A stretch of 64,000 bases of DNA from Vitrella brassicaformis (GCA_001179505.1 CDMY01000144.1:62001-126000); one strand, 5' to 3'. Shown: positions 34,073-46,394, numbered from the stretch's first letter. Notes: a model not told the origin generated them from the sequence alone. Numbers and translations: made by a program.

Positions 34073-36929
34073 TGGCGGAGTGCTCGTCTTCACCGAGGCG
34101 GATCAGGCGGCCGCTTGCCATCCTTTATCTTGTTGTCCACCTTCTGCTGGTGGCTCTTGCGTCATGCGCATGCGCCGCAGTTTTATTGGAGAGAGAGCGG
34201 CACTCGTCAGCACGGCAGCCGTCATGCTGTCCATCTTTCATCATCACAACTGGGGTGAGGTTACCCCATGTGGATAATAGTAGGAGGGGCGACGGGCTGG
34301 TGGGTGGCCGCACACCGGGTGCGTCGGCTGCGTCGAGTGGTGGTGCGCAGCAGCAGGTGGTGCAGCGGGAGAGGGAGGCCCTTAAAGTGGGGGATGCCGT
34401 TCAGGTGGTCGGGGAGAACGTCACGCTGTACAGAGTAAGTGCCATTCATTCATATCATTCATCGACATGCTCGAGCTCTTCTCTCTTTTGTGTGTGTGTG
34501 TGTGTGTGCAGTCACCGAATCAGAAGTATCTGGTGCGTTCCATTGACCGCGGGAGCAGCTTGAGGTGGATAAACAACCGGCTCACCAGGCAGATCGACAT
34601 ACTCTTCTGTTTATTCACATTTGAAAAGGTGGATGATTCGCCAGATTGGCGGTTCCCGTGGCAAGATGCTCAACAACCTCATCGACGAGCAACCTGCCCT
34701 CGGCAGAATCATGCAGGAGAATCCCGATTTTATCACATTGGCCGCTTCCAATCCGACGCTGATACAGGTGGGTGGACCAGACAGATATGGAATCATGTGG
34801 GGTGTCCATCCCATCCATGTACGGCAATCAATCTCGTCGTGTGATTGAATCAGATGGTGTCTGGAGGCCCGTTGCTGCGGTTGCTGCTCAACTACAGCGA
34901 GCAGGTGAAGCTCATCGCCAGCCGGCCCAGGCTACTCAACGCTATCGCAGGTCAGTCAGGGGGCGATGGATGGAGGGATGGAGGGATGGATGCACCGATG
35001 GGGCACCACACCACACCACACCGCGTTCATTGTGCGTGTCCTGTGCTTTATCAATCAGATGCTCCGGCCTTTTTGCGTGCCGTTAGTCGTGTGCCTGAGA
35101 TCCTTGATGCCGTCGCCTCCAATCCTGGGCCCATCATGAGCCTGGCTGAGAGCCCCGCCCTGCTGAGAGAGATCGCCAGAAACCCATCGCCAAGTACGTG
35201 TGGCGACACACGTCCACGCACACGCGACGCGTGTGTGTGTGTGTGTGTGTGTGTGTGTTTCGCCTTTTTGCAGTAAAGGTGATAGCTGAGGCGCCAACTC
35301 TCCTCAAGGCGAGCCACCATCGCACAGACACACGTGGCGTCATGCATGCGATTTGACGTGGCTGCTCATTCCTTCCTCCGTTGTCAGATAATTGCAGAGA
35401 ATCCCGGTCTGCTGCGTCGTGTGGCGGAGAACCCAAACCCCCTAACCATGATCTGGCGAGTCAATCAGGGAGAAACAGACACATCATCACGACACACGCA
35501 GTCACGCAAGCACATATTTTTGTCTTTATGTGTGTGTGTGTGTGTGTGTGCGTGCGTGTTGGCCGTCAGGACGACGCCTGTGCTCGTGCAGATGGTCAGC
35601 AGGCGGCCGCCGATACAGACTCACACCGTTCACCGAGAGATGCGAGAGGTGTGCATCCATGTGCGCGCGTGTGTGTGTGCCGCCAGGTGACGGAGAATCC
35701 CATCCTGCTGACTGTCATCCCCCAGAACCTGGCCCTACTCGCAACGGTCAGGCGCGCCAACCACGCACTCAACGAGCCATCCTTTCTTCCTCCCTGTCCG
35801 TGTGCGCAGATCGCTCAGAACCCCACCCCAGTTATCCTTTTGAGTGTGGGTGTACACACACCGACACGCAATGATTATCACACACACCAAGGTGCCAGCC
35901 AAATCAATCATGTATGTCCGTGTGTGTGTTGTTCCAGGAGAATGACAGGCTGCTGCGGGTCATCGCGCGCAACCCCTTCTTCCTCGAGTGAGTGAGGAAT
36001 CCCGGAGAAGCTGGCATGGCAAGCGTGTGTGTCACGGGATTGTTCCTTTCTCTCCCGTGTGTGTGTCGTTGTCAGGGTGGTGGCTGACAACCCGGGTCTG
36101 CTGCAGGCCGTGGCGGAGGACCTGGAGCCCGTCAAGGTCCTCAGCGAAAACCCCAAACTTCTCCACGAAATGGCGCAAAAGTTAGTAAGCCAGCTGCTTG
36201 TCCGTCCGTACTGGTGCTTGAGCAAGGGTCCCATCATGGGCCTGTGGGTGTGTTTTGTGTGTTTTCAGTCCCGGTGTGCTTAAGCTCATCGCCGAGCAGC
36301 CAAACCTCCTCAGGGTACCGTACACACACATACAGACAAAGCAGCCAGCAGCAGTCCGACCATCCATCCAACCATCCATCCTTTCTGTGTCTGTGTCCGT
36401 GTCGTCAAATGCAATTCATGTGTGTCAGATCTTGGCAGCGAACCCCAAGCTGGTCCAGATCGTCAGCGACAACCCAGGCCTGGTCGAGGGACTCGCCATG
36501 GCCGGCGATGTGGTGAGCGAGAGAGAGGGAAACACACGCACACCCCCAAGCCAGAAGGCATCATCCATCCAAACATCCCCGTGCGTAACCAATGTGTGTA
36601 TGTCTGTTGATCGAATCGACCAGGTGTCTCTGTTGGCCCGGCAGATCATCTCCGTCCGGTCCCATCCCATAAGGGTCGATGGCTTGGTGGGCGTTGTGGA
36701 GGATGTCACGGCCTGCTCGCCCAAGGAGGCGTGGTCGCCCACACAGGGAAGCCAGAACAACGGCCAGGCCCGCTCGTCGCAGGACGGTGTGCGCGTAGCG
36801 ATAGTGCGGTTCCCCGACCCTGAGGATGAGCACTTGGCGGCTGCGTTTGAGCCGCATGAGCTGAGACACTTCCATGGGATGGGCAAGGTCAATGGCTGGG
36901 AGGGTGGCGGCAAGAGGGCGACCCAATGA
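34073..36929 (+). CDS. Secreted or plastid-targeted protein: NP-repeat array within a split SH3-like domain
   Basis: The ATG at 34073 gives a basic start and a signal segment (PLAILYLVVHLLLVALASCA). After a spacer comes a beta-like motif, LKVGDAVQVVGENVTLYRSP. Roughly ten short exons follow, encoding a helical repeat of about 10-12 residues with the pattern NPxLLxxIAxNP. Examples are ENPDFITLAASNPTLI, RVPEILDAVASNPGPIMSLA, IIAENPGLLRRVAENPNPL, VVADNPGLLQAVAEDLEPV, LIAEQPNLLR and ILAANPKLVQIVSDNPGLV. The C-terminus returns to beta-type sequence: HPIRVDGLVGVVEDV and RVAIVRFPDP...AAFEPHELRHF. The two flanks together resemble the SH3-like variable chain of ferredoxin-thioredoxin reductase, while the repeats resemble STI1-type NP repeats. 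Both are resemblances only. The stop is at 36929. Confidence 0.65.
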
Positions 36930-37411
36930 CCAACATACGTGATTATAGGAGGGGTGTTAGCTAAGCTTTGGTGCGTGGTGCGAGAGAGGTGTGTGGTGTG
37001 GTGTGGTGTGGTGTGCTCTGCTAAAAGGACGAAGGAAAGCTGTACATCAGACAGACAGACGTAAGGGACTGAATGGGGAGGGTCAAGACATGGAAGAGAC
37101 CAGACCCACAGAAGTAAAAAGGGTGGTTGCCATCGTGATTCTACGCAAATTGACTGACGCAACAGACTGACAGACAGACAGACATGCACGCCGCTGAGTC
37201 ACTCCCCAGCCCACCCAGGTCATCTCATCAGCTGTACAGAGTCAACACAACCATCATTCATTCATTCAGCCGTCAATAAAGAGGAGCTCCCCCTCCTCCC
37301 TCCCTCCCTCCCTCCCTCCCTGCCTCCCTCCCTGCCTGTCTGCTACACAATTCAGCCCCTGGGTGTGTCTGTATCCTGTTGTTGACTGCTGGGCCAGGCC
37401 AGGCCATTTAA
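36930..37411. other. Convergent intergenic region with a CCTC array
   Basis: This is presumed 3' UTR of both neighbours. A cytosine-rich cctc/cctg repeat runs from about 37288 to 37338. No gene is seen. Confidence 0.5.
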
Positions 37412-38441
37412 TCATGTGTCCCTCTTCATGGTGAGTTCGCTCATGACGACTGACGCCTTGCCCTCCTTCTCCTGGTACACGTAGAGGACGATGTTGGGCC
37501 CCTGCACCGCCATCAACATGAACGACGGAACCACCTCGCTGAACAGACAGGCAGCAGGCAGCACAGAAGGAGGATAAGAAGACATCACAGAAGGCTGGCT
37601 ATTCCCCATTCACTCTGCACTGCACTACACTCACTTGCAGAAGGACTGGAAGGCCCCCGTCGCCGACCCGGGATTGATAAAGAACTTCCCCTGATTGATA
37701 CATGACCAACACCGCACTGACTATGCCCGTGTCCCTCATCCAGCTCGTCCATGCCCGCTGGGTGCCTTCGTACCTGCACTTCTGCGACGCTGTCCTTATG
37801 TGTGTGTCCGCTGACGAGCACGTCGCAGTCGAGTTTCCTCTGCCAGTATGAGAGTGCCTCCCGGTCGCCCCAGGGGATCACCTGATGGCCGTGGATCAGA
37901 CCCACCTTGAAGTCACCTATGTGCACCACCTTCGTCTCGGGGAAGTCAAACCCCTGAGGGGAGGGACACACAACCAGCACCACACATGACCGACACACAC
38001 ATGCACACACAAGGGGGTGTCTGACTGGCGGACCGTGTCCATATCGCCCTTGACGATGTGCAGGTTGCCCAGTGCCTTGAGCTGCTCCAGCACAGCCTTG
38101 GACCCAACGTTTCCCGTGCACAGCACATGGCGAATCTTGTCAGTCGGATACTGATCATGACAGACACCAACACACACAGCAAGTAATGCAGCACACGCCA
38201 TCCGATGACGCCGCTGTTTCTCCGCCGGTTGCTTCACTCACTGACCAGCAGTTCCTGGAAGCAAGACGGCATCTCAGATGCCCTCTGAGGGATGTGAAAG
38301 TCGCCTATCAGCAACACAAGCTGCACACACACCAAACACAGACACACACACACACACACCGCCAGTTTAGCTACTCCACACGATGTGTGTATGTGATGTG
38401 CTGCTGCTTACGTCACCGAAGTCGGTGAAGTTGCTCCCCAT
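37412..38441 (-). CDS. VPS29: Retromer subunit VPS29
   Basis: VPS29 is a calcineurin-like fold protein of the retromer coat that recycles cargo from endosomes to the Golgi. The ATG at 38441 begins [20 protein letters not shown], followed by [15 protein letters not shown], the exon with [83 protein letters not shown] and the terminal strands [20 protein letters not shown]. Length, about 190 residues after splicing, is normal for the family. The phosphoesterase-like metal ligands (GDFH, GN, GH, GHTH) are recognisable. It is divergent from RPC8 with 259 bp between start codons. Confidence 0.93.
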
Positions 38442-38575
38442 GGCGGAGCGCCGCTCTACTTCTTCTTTTGGAGTGTGATGAGTCGAATCGGCAAGATCTG
38501 CACCTTCAAACAACACACCGCCTTCCGGCCGTCAGATCCGTCCTAAAGGGCGTTGTGTTTTCAGCAGCAGTCCAG

Positions 38576-38589
38576 TTTTGCGAGCTCAG
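38576..38589 (+). promoter_or_regulatory. TTTTGCGAGCTCAG promoter element, copy 2
   Basis: This is identical over 14 bases to 5622-5635 and lies in the 259-bp spacer between VPS29 (-) and RPC8 (+), 112 bp upstream of the RPC8 ATG. A promoter role is inferred from position and recurrence. Confidence 0.45.
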
Positions 38590-38700
38590 AAAGACGAAGG
38601 GAAGAGTTGCGCAGATCTGGCCCTACACAGCTCTCTGTGGCGCCAGCCCGTGATGTAGGATGAAGATCATGCCATCTTGACTCATCCATCGTCACGCCCG

Positions 38701-39790
38701 ATGTTCTTTCTGGTGACGCTGGATGACCTGGTTACGGTGGAGCCGGGGGACCTCGGCAAGTCTCATGTGGACCGCCTCATCGCCGCAATACAAACGCGAT
38801 ACGTCGACAGGGTGGGCAAGAGAGAGAGAAACACAGGCACACTTTGCAATAAGGGCTGGGCTCTCTTGTATCTGTGTTGGCTGTATGCCTGGCTGCCTGT
38901 GTGCCCGCAGATCATCCCCGATGTTGGTCTCGTGATAGCCTTTTACGACTTCCTGCGGATGGGCGACGCTCCCATCTTCCCGGGCAACGGGTCCGTGCAC
39001 TTCAACTGCCGCTTCCGGCTGGTGGCCTTTCGGCCGTTCAAAGGCGAGATACTCACAGGCCGGCTTGTCCGGTCGGCACCCGAGGGGCTCACTGGTAACC
39101 AACCAACCAACCAACCAACCAACCAGGGCGGGTCGTGGTTTGCCTGATTGATGGCTGGTGCCTGTGTCCGTGTGTGTGATGTGTAGTGTCGTTGGGTTTC
39201 TTTGAGGACATCCGCATCCCCTGCACTCTGCTGCGGGAGCCGTCCGAATAGTGAGGGAGGAAGGACAGCCACACACATAGAGAGAGGAAGGGAGGGCGGA
39301 TGGGATGGCTCGGATGATTGCGTGTCCATGTGGTCGCCCCCTACATCCCATCTCCCTGTGTGAGGTGAGTGCAGTGACGATGTCGATAAGGTGTGGTTTT
39401 GGCGGTACGGCGAGCACAGTTTGTATCTGGACCTGCTGCAAAACATTCGGTTCAAAGTGGAGGAGGTCCAGTTCCACAAACAAGACGGTCGGTCGGTCGA
39501 TGGGCCAGCAGACAGACAAACCACACACTGACGAACATGACAAGTGGTGCAGCTGTGTGTGTAATGGATTGCTGTTTGGCAGGTGGCCAGCACCCGGTTG
39601 CTCTGTCGACTTCGCGACGTCTGCCGCCGATGACAATCATAGTGAGCAGCATGGCATAGCCACCAGAGGGAGGGGCTGCGTATATTGCATGGTCTTACTT
39701 GTCTCTCCATCCGTGTGTGTGGTGTGTGCACTGCAGGGGTCCATCAACAGCGACGGATTGGGGCTCGAGTCGTGGTGGCAGACAGAGTGA
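38701..39790 (+). CDS. RPC8: DNA-directed RNA polymerase III subunit RPC8 (RPB7-like)
   Basis: This is the stalk subunit of Pol III, which pairs with RPC9 and helps initiation at tRNA and 5S genes. The ATG at 38701 begins MFFLVTLDDLVTVEPGDLGK. Exons continue with IAAIQTRYVDRVIIPDVGLV, the conserved YDFLRMGDAPIFPGNGSVHF, NCRFRLVAFRPFKGEILTGR, VSLGFFEDIRIPCTLLREPS, VWFWRYGEHSLYLDLLQNI, FKVEEVQFHKQD and the terminal IGSINSDGLGLESWWQTE. The SHS2/OB two-domain order and the GLGLxSWW ending match the RPC25/RPC8 family. The stop is at 39788-39790. Confidence 0.92.
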
Positions 39791-40462
39791 CAAAGGCGCT
39801 GAGTCGCCGACTGACCTGACCGGCTGCTGGATATTGTCATCATATATTTGCATGCCCGGCTTAGACAGACAGCATGACCAATCAGTCTGTCCTTCGCAGT
39901 CAGTGGCTGTGGTGTGCGAATGGAATGCCGACAGACAGAGAATGTTGAGGATACACAGTGTTAGGAAGCTTCTCTTGTGTGCCTTCTGCTGCTAGCCCAT
40001 TGCACGGGTAAAGACATGCCTGTGTGTTTGTGTGGGTGTCGACGTGTTGTGGGTGGGTGGGTGGGTAAGTCTACCTGTATCTGCATCTGACTGACATACG
40101 GACCCATCCCATCAGCAGAACAGAACTGTGTGGTTCATTCCGTCCGTCCATAAAACACGGTCTTCACTCACAGACATGGACAGGCAGTCAAGGAAAGGCA
40201 CACAGGGAACGGCCAATCTTCGTTTCCTACTCATACATGCAGTCAGTCGGGGAAAGCACACATTGCAACGCGACGACACCACGCCAGCAGAGTAGAGAGG
40301 AAAAACCCGTTGCTTGCCTCGCTGTGCGTCACTCGTCTCTCTCTTCCCCCAGCTCTAAAACGCCGATGGACAGTCTGTACACTCCCGGCCGAGACCCGCA
40401 AACACGCGATTATCTATCTACCTATCTATTTATCTATCTATTCAATCACCCATTCAATCACA
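39791..40462. other. Convergent intergenic region
   Basis: This lies between the RPC8 and membrane-protein 3' ends. It contains a gtgg run near 40049-40067 and a tatc microsatellite near 40411-40442. No gene is seen. Confidence 0.5.
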
Positions 40463-41765
40463 TTACTCGTCCTCGCCCCGCCACACCTTGCCCCCCAGGT
40501 GATCCCCCAGCGCTCTCATTACGGTGGTGCGCGTCTGCTCGTGAGGGGCATACTGAGGGGCATACACGGTGGTGTAGATTGAGACATAGCGGAACTTCCC
40601 CGAACCAGCCTCCTCCCCCAGCCGAATGATCGCCATCTGCCTCTCGCCCATCGCCTCACTGTCACACACCACCAGCCGATCGTGGTGTCCATCCCCGCCC
40701 TTCTTCTTGTCGAACACGGCCGCCCCCGCCCCCCACTGTGCCGCACTGCTGGGAGAGGCCGCCAGCAGATCACACACACGCCGGGATGCAGCAGAGGCAG
40801 GACTGCCAGACACCCAGAATCTGATCCGATGGATGTGGCCGCCGTCGGTCAGCCAGTCGAACAGTCCGTGGGCCACCATGGATGTGTAAGTGCGGTATGT
40901 CCATTGGTTCATCTCTGCGGGCGGGTCGGCGGGGTCGAATGCGTCAGGAGGGAAGAGGTGACTGGCACAGGTGAGGACGGTGGGGAGACAGTAGTTCATG
41001 CCGCCGTAGTGGCAGAGAATCTTGTCGCCATCCATCAGGGATCCCTGTTGAGTTCTGTGATTAACCTTGAGCCCCCAGCTGAGTATCTTCCACTGGCGGA
41101 TCGCCTCTGTCGCGGTGAGAAAGGCCGCGCGGCTGGCGAAGACGCCGAAGTTGCCATTTCCCAACACCAGCGGCCTCTTGTCCCTCACCAAATACAGCAT
41201 CTCCAGCACAAGCTTCCATCTGCCCCACTTGCCGCCCCTCTCCATCATCCACAGCCAGCGGCTGAGCTGTTCGATCATCAGTGCTCTGATGGCCAGTGTG
41301 ACGGCCACCCCCTGGGCGAGCTGGGGGGTGGGCACCTCCACAAACACACCGAGGCCGAGTGACGCCACCACAATGGGGAGCAGGCGTGTGAGGATGGGCA
41401 GGAGGATGTCAGGCGTGAGCGAGATGGGACGCACAGGGGAGATGGGCGGCTGCCGGTTGGTGTCGATAAGACGGAAGTAGGCCAGCTGGGAGTAGCTCCT
41501 CACATGTTGGGCGATCCTCACCATCAGCGTCGCGACGCCCAATACGTCTCGGAGGTTGGCGCCCTGCTGCTGCTGGTGGTGGTTGACCAACGATGCATTG
41601 GTGGCACCTACAGCACACGCACACACACATTTGGACAGCTGTGTGTCTGCATGTCAGTGTCTTTCGCTTGCAGTTGAGATGTTGGTTACCATTGGCGGCA
41701 GACGCAGCTGACGAGGACGGCTGGTGAGTAGAGCCAGGGCTACCAACAGCAGCAGTACCCGACAT
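40463..41765 (-). CDS. Predicted membrane protein of unknown function
   Basis: The main exon is long and open. From the ATG at 41765 (MSGTAAVGSPGSTHQPSSSA) a short first exon and an intron lead to a segment with two probable membrane helices, ILLPILTRLLPIVVASLGLG and a second near AQGVAVTLAIRALMIEQL. A soluble region follows with a hydrophilic, Trp-rich character (SRWLWMMERGGKWGRWKL, ILCHYGGMNYCLPTVLTCAS, WTYRTYTSMVAHGLFDWLT, VVCDSEAMGERQMAIIRLGE). The stop is at 40463. I recognise no family. A spliced upstream leader exon in 41790-42200 remains possible. Confidence 0.65.
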
Positions 41766-42948
41766 CCGTTCACCTGCACAGATCAACACCAGCGTCATAT
41801 TAGTGAATGCATGTTTGTGGATGGCGCCTCATCGATCTGTGTCCCTCCGAGTGGCCCTCTGTCCTTTGCCGTACCCTAGTGCGTCAGGAAGCTACGAAGC
41901 AATGCTCTCGTCCTCTCTGGCCGTGTGTGTTGCTCGACAGCACCAACGCGCCAGAACGTCCCGCAAATCTGCCACCAACACGCAGAGATCACACGGGCTG
42001 TCGCCACTCATGGCCTCGTCCCGTTCTGGCCCTCTCTCTCACCTCAGTTGGCCAGATCAGCGGGACTCAGACAGATTGGCGGCAGCATCTGTGCGGATCG
42101 ATGTCATCACGACCGCTCTTTGGGCATCTCCCGGACCCTCCGCACAGTGCTGTTGTCACTAAAAGCCACAAAACACGCGGGTTCGGAAGTTAAGCTCGCA
42201 ACTGCGAAGTGAAGCCAGTCGTCTCGCAGTCGCCGGGGCGACGGCGCTGTTCAGAGGCAAGGGAAAAAGCGAGTGTCCGCAGAGGTGCCTGCAACAACAC
42301 ACGTTGGTTCAGGAGCGGCTTCGTTCCATCACTCTGTGGTGGCTTACCCTCAGGGTGAGCCTGCGCCATCGAGAGAACTCTTGAAACGCTTGAAACGAGA
42401 GCAGCCGACTGAAACCAACAAGTTTGCTTCGGCGGGGATTCGCTTTCTCGCCGCGAGACAAAGAGACAGTTTGTCTTTTTTTTCGGTCTTTTTGTGTTCC
42501 ATTCCCGCCGTATCTCCGTCGTTACCGATTCCTTGCGCCCGACATAGCCCGACACCGGCACTGGAGCGAGGCTTCCCCGTCACTGAAAGGCTGTGACCGA
42601 CACAGCTCAGCCATCCACCGCCGGACCGTCATCAACTCCCATCTCCTGGCGAACGTCACTTCTGCAGCCAACACTTCGCCGCTGCACCCACCCATGAGCG
42701 CGCCCAACCTGCGCCGCCTGATGGCCACAGCCGTGGAGGCCAATCCCGATCAAGCTAGACCCCGATGAGACGAGGAGGCGACTGCGCTGTTCAGAGGCGA
42801 GAAAAAAAGTGAGTGCCGCGGTTTGAAGCTGCACCCCCGCCACCACCAGCACACACAAGGCGCCCCACCCGTGTATCACAGGGGCGGACAAGTCCGTGGA
42901 GGACCATCTCGTGCTGCAGCGCGCAGTCGGTCGACTCCCTCCCTCGGC
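41766..42948. other. Divergent intergenic region with a 40-bp direct repeat
   Basis: This separates the membrane-protein start (-) from the coiled-coil gene start (+). It holds an element of TGCGAGCT type at 42191-42201. It also has two similar blocks at 42243-42280 and 42783-42819 around the shared GCGCTGTTCAGAGGC. A short open frame from the ATG at 42694 (MSAPNLRRLMATAVEANPDQ) has no donor site before its stop and is not called. Confidence 0.45.
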
Positions 42949-44783
42949 ATGGCCGATGTGGCCGATGAAGTCGAGCGGCCTCCTGGTGACGGCGCGGGGA
43001 AGCAGAGGAGGGACGGTGGTCAAGAGGACCGGCAGGATGGCATCGAATCACCACTCATGTGTAGGTGGTGGGAGGGAGGCAAGGGAACGGTGTGCATGTC
43101 GTCAATTCACCTTGTGTCTCTCTCTCTCTCTCTCTCTGTGTGTGTGATGTGTGTTGCGTCGATCAGGTTTGGGGGGCACTGCAGAGCATCTCACCAGTTC
43201 GTCAAGTGCTGCGGCAGCATCCACTGGCCACCCGCAAAGGTCGCACACCCGGTCGGCATTCGCCGCAGCCACCAGCAATGGCCAGGAGGACCTTGTGGCA
43301 CAGCTCCAGGCGCAACTTCTGAAGCTGACAGAAGAAACAGCAGAGAAGGTGGGAGGGATGGAGGGAAGGGAAGGAAGACACCGCCGGCTGTGTACGTACA
43401 CCGATTGATGCGCGCCGATTGGTCACACGCCTCTGTTTGATGCGACCAGGATGCACTCATCGCGGCGCTGCAGGCCCAAGTGGGCGAGATCACGGGCAAG
43501 GCCGAACGCGTCAAGATTGCCTACACCAAGCAGGTGCCAAGCAAGGAAGGAAGGACACACCGTCATATGCATCTCCCCTATGCATCTCCATACACTGCGC
43601 CTGAAGACTCGTCTCGAGGAGACCGACCGAGATCTGACGCGTCAGGCACAGCGGGTGAGTGAGAGGACGTCCGTCAGCAGCTGAATGCAAGGTCGATGCA
43701 TCCACCCATGGACGCGTCTGTGCTTGGTTGGCTGGTGCAGGTGTGTGAGGAGGAGCGGCAGCAATCGGCGCAGCTGCGAGAGCAGGTGGAAGTCATGGAA
43801 GCAAAGGTGCACAGAAGCTGGCACACAGACAGGGTCATTCAGGCACTGATTGATGTGTCGATGGCCCATGCATTCAGATGGCCCAGCTGGAGCACGACCT
43901 GAGAGAGAAGGTGAGTGACACGGGTGTGTAACACCAAGCCACATCCATCCATCCATCCATCTGTTCTGTGTGTGTGTGTGTGTGTGTGTCAGGTGGCAAA
44001 AGAGGCCGACGTCTTGAAGAAAATGGAGCGTATGAACAAGGACTAGCGTCAAAAGGTGGGTGGGATGGACGGATGGATGGATGGGCGGAGGTGTAGACGA
44101 AATGGTGAATGCATGGCACCATCTACTTTCGCCTTGCATGTCTCTCTCTGTGTCTGCGTCTGTGTGTGCAGACACGGCAGGCGGAGCATCTCGAGCTCGA
44201 CGCCCAAGCCAGCAGCCGCGAGTGGCGTGAGTACATCGGCCTCCGCCGCCGCGTCTTCAATGTCAAGGCCAGGCGGCTCCACGCCAGTAAGCACACCCCG
44301 CCAGCCAGCCAGTCGACACACACGGGGCGGGAGAGAGATTGATGCTCGCATCCTCCAATACTCACATGTTGTGTGTGTGTCTGTGTGTGTGCCGCTGGTG
44401 CTTCAGAGTTTGATAAGTGGGAAGCCGCCCAGGCCGAGATGGCGTCCCGCGCCGCCAAGGAGTTCCGTGGCCTGCAGGCTCCTGGCACGCACTAACACAC
44501 ACCCCCATAGCCACAGCCAGACGGCCATACATCCCCTCCTCTCTCTGTGTGCCTGTGTGTTATCCTTCCCTCAGCTGGGCCCTATGTGCAACTGCCCCCA
44601 CCGGCCTTCGCCGCGGCCAGCCTGCCCCCGCCTGTGGTGCCGCTGCCGCCGGCGGGGACATTCGCCTTGGAGATGTTCGCCCTCCTGCCGATGGCCGAGG
44701 TCCCCCGCATGCTGCACCACATGCCGGAGTTCGTGCACATGGCCTTCACGCAGGAGCTGAGCATGGCCATGGGACTCGAGTGA
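42949..44783 (+). CDS. Coiled-coil protein, interrupted by an in-frame TAG
   Basis: The ATG at 42949 begins MADVADEVERPPGDGAGKQR. An intron (about 43061-43166) joins to LGGTAEHLTSSSS and SAFAATSNG-type low complexity, then short exons encode a coiled coil: DLVAQLQAQLLKLTEETAEK, DALIAALQAQVGEITGKAER, LKTRLEETDRDLTRQAQR, VCEEERQQSAQLREQVEVME, MAQLEHDLREK and VAKEADVLKKMERMNKD. A TAG at 44044-44046 follows, in phase with RQK and a normal donor (aag|gtgggt). The next exons continue in frame: TRQAEHLELDAQASSREWRE, FDKWEAAQAEMASRAAKEF and a Pro-rich end with LPMAEVPRMLHHMPEFVHMA, stopping at 44783. Function unknown. Confidence 0.55.
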
Positions 44784-46394
44784 TGCCCGTCAGCGGTGAG
44801 TGAGTTGGGAGGGAGGGTGGGGTGGTCACACACACACACACGCACACACACAGAGAGAGAGAGAGAGTGTCTCAGCCGTGCTCATGGTCTCCCCTGTCTC
44901 TGTGTGCTGTCTGCAGGGCCTGTAGATTAACTGTGCTGTTCCGTTAGTGGTGCTTTCTCAAGACTGTCTGTGTGCCGCGCCCCCTAGCTGCCCACTTGCC
45001 GCTCTCGACTTGTTGCCTCTTGGAGTGATCCGCCGGGGTCGGGGCGGCAGTGGGCGGGGGCAGCGGCACCATGAATGACCGACTGACTGACTGACTGACT
45101 GACGGGATGGATGGATGGCTGTAGTGTGGCTGGCTGGCGCTGTTTTGTCTGTTTCTAGTGATGATGTCGGTGTGTGGGTGTGATGTGCTGGGGGTGTGTG
45201 AGGGTTTCTCCGTTTTATGATGTGGGTCGTCCTTTCTGAGTGTCTGTGTCGGTCTGTGTGGAGTGGATGTGTCGCCGCGCCGCCCATAGCTGAGCTCACT
45301 GCCACCGGCGTGTCTTCTAACCTTCGCTCTGGAGAGTGTCGGCTCTGAGGCCGTCGGTGGCAGTGAGTGGGGCGGCGGCAGTGGATGGATGGATGGATGC
45401 CCCTTGCTCACTACGCCACACCCTCCCGGCACACCGCACCCCACCCACCAAACTAACTAAGGGGGGCGGGGGAGGGTGAACACCGCAGAGAATGACATCT
45501 TGATAGATACGGAGGATTGCTGGAGGGACGGATGTGGGTTATGGTGGGGGCTGTTATGGTCGATGCGATGAGTGTGTTTATCGCGTGTGAGCGTGGTGTG
45601 TGTACCCCTTGGCTGGCCGGGTGGCGGGTGTTCCCTGCCTAATGCGTCTGTGTGGCTGGGTAGCTGAGTGGCGGGGTGTCGTGGTGGTGCGTGTCGCTGT
45701 GCAATATGGCTGCCGACGGTTGGTCGGATGGCCAATCGCCGCCTACATTTTATATCTGTGAGTGATGGCTTCTCCTCATCCCGTCTCATGCACTTTCTCA
45801 GCGTTGGTGCGTGTGTGTTTGGCTGCCGCGGGGCGGCTATGACATCACAACAAATACGTACGATCAAACACGTCGGCTGCGAGAGAACCAACTAGTTAAG
45901 ACGCACACATCTAAATTACCGAAGGCACCAGTAAGTATCCTCAGATGCTCTCTCTCTCTGAAGGAATCTCAGCGATGCATCCAAGCTACACATACATACA
46001 CACACAGACACGATCTTACTGTCTGCTGTCTGTGTCTGATGGTCACGATGATATCAACACACCCACTGAACTGCGGGCCGTTCGCGTATACAGATAGCGC
46101 CGAAGCGCCCCCCGCCTCTCCCGACCCTGCTGCCGCGGGGATGTCAGCTTCCCTCTCTCTCTCGTGTGTGTGTGTGTGTGTGTGGACACCTCATCAGGGC
46201 CGACATGTGCTACTGAGGGTGATCGCGGCGCTGTCCATCATGCAGTTCCAGCCGAGTGAAGGGCGTGGCAGAGAGTCCCACACCATGGCCCCGCTACGGT
46301 CTACTCGCCGGCCGCCGTCAGTCACATCACCGCCTCCCACCACTGCAACCACAGCACACGGGCAGGAGGGCCATTGATGTGATGGCGCGTTGTG
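44784..46394. other. Intergenic region, repeat-rich, no supported gene
   Basis: It carries actg runs (45082-45102), atgg runs and two loosely similar GC-rich blocks near 44965-45075 and 45265-45395. A 23-base block at 45051-45073 is identical to 54495-54517 in the foldback cluster. Open frames here look like shadows. Confidence 0.45.

Noticed and set aside
42694-42768. Short ATG frame MSAPNLRRLMATAVEANPDQ before the coiled-coil gene
   Set aside because: It stops after 24 codons without a usable donor. The ATG at 42949 gives a clean first exon.
45811-46377. Plus-strand open frame between the coiled-coil gene and copy B
   Set aside because: It partly overlaps the edge of the segmental duplication, passes through a TG microsatellite and shows no family pattern.
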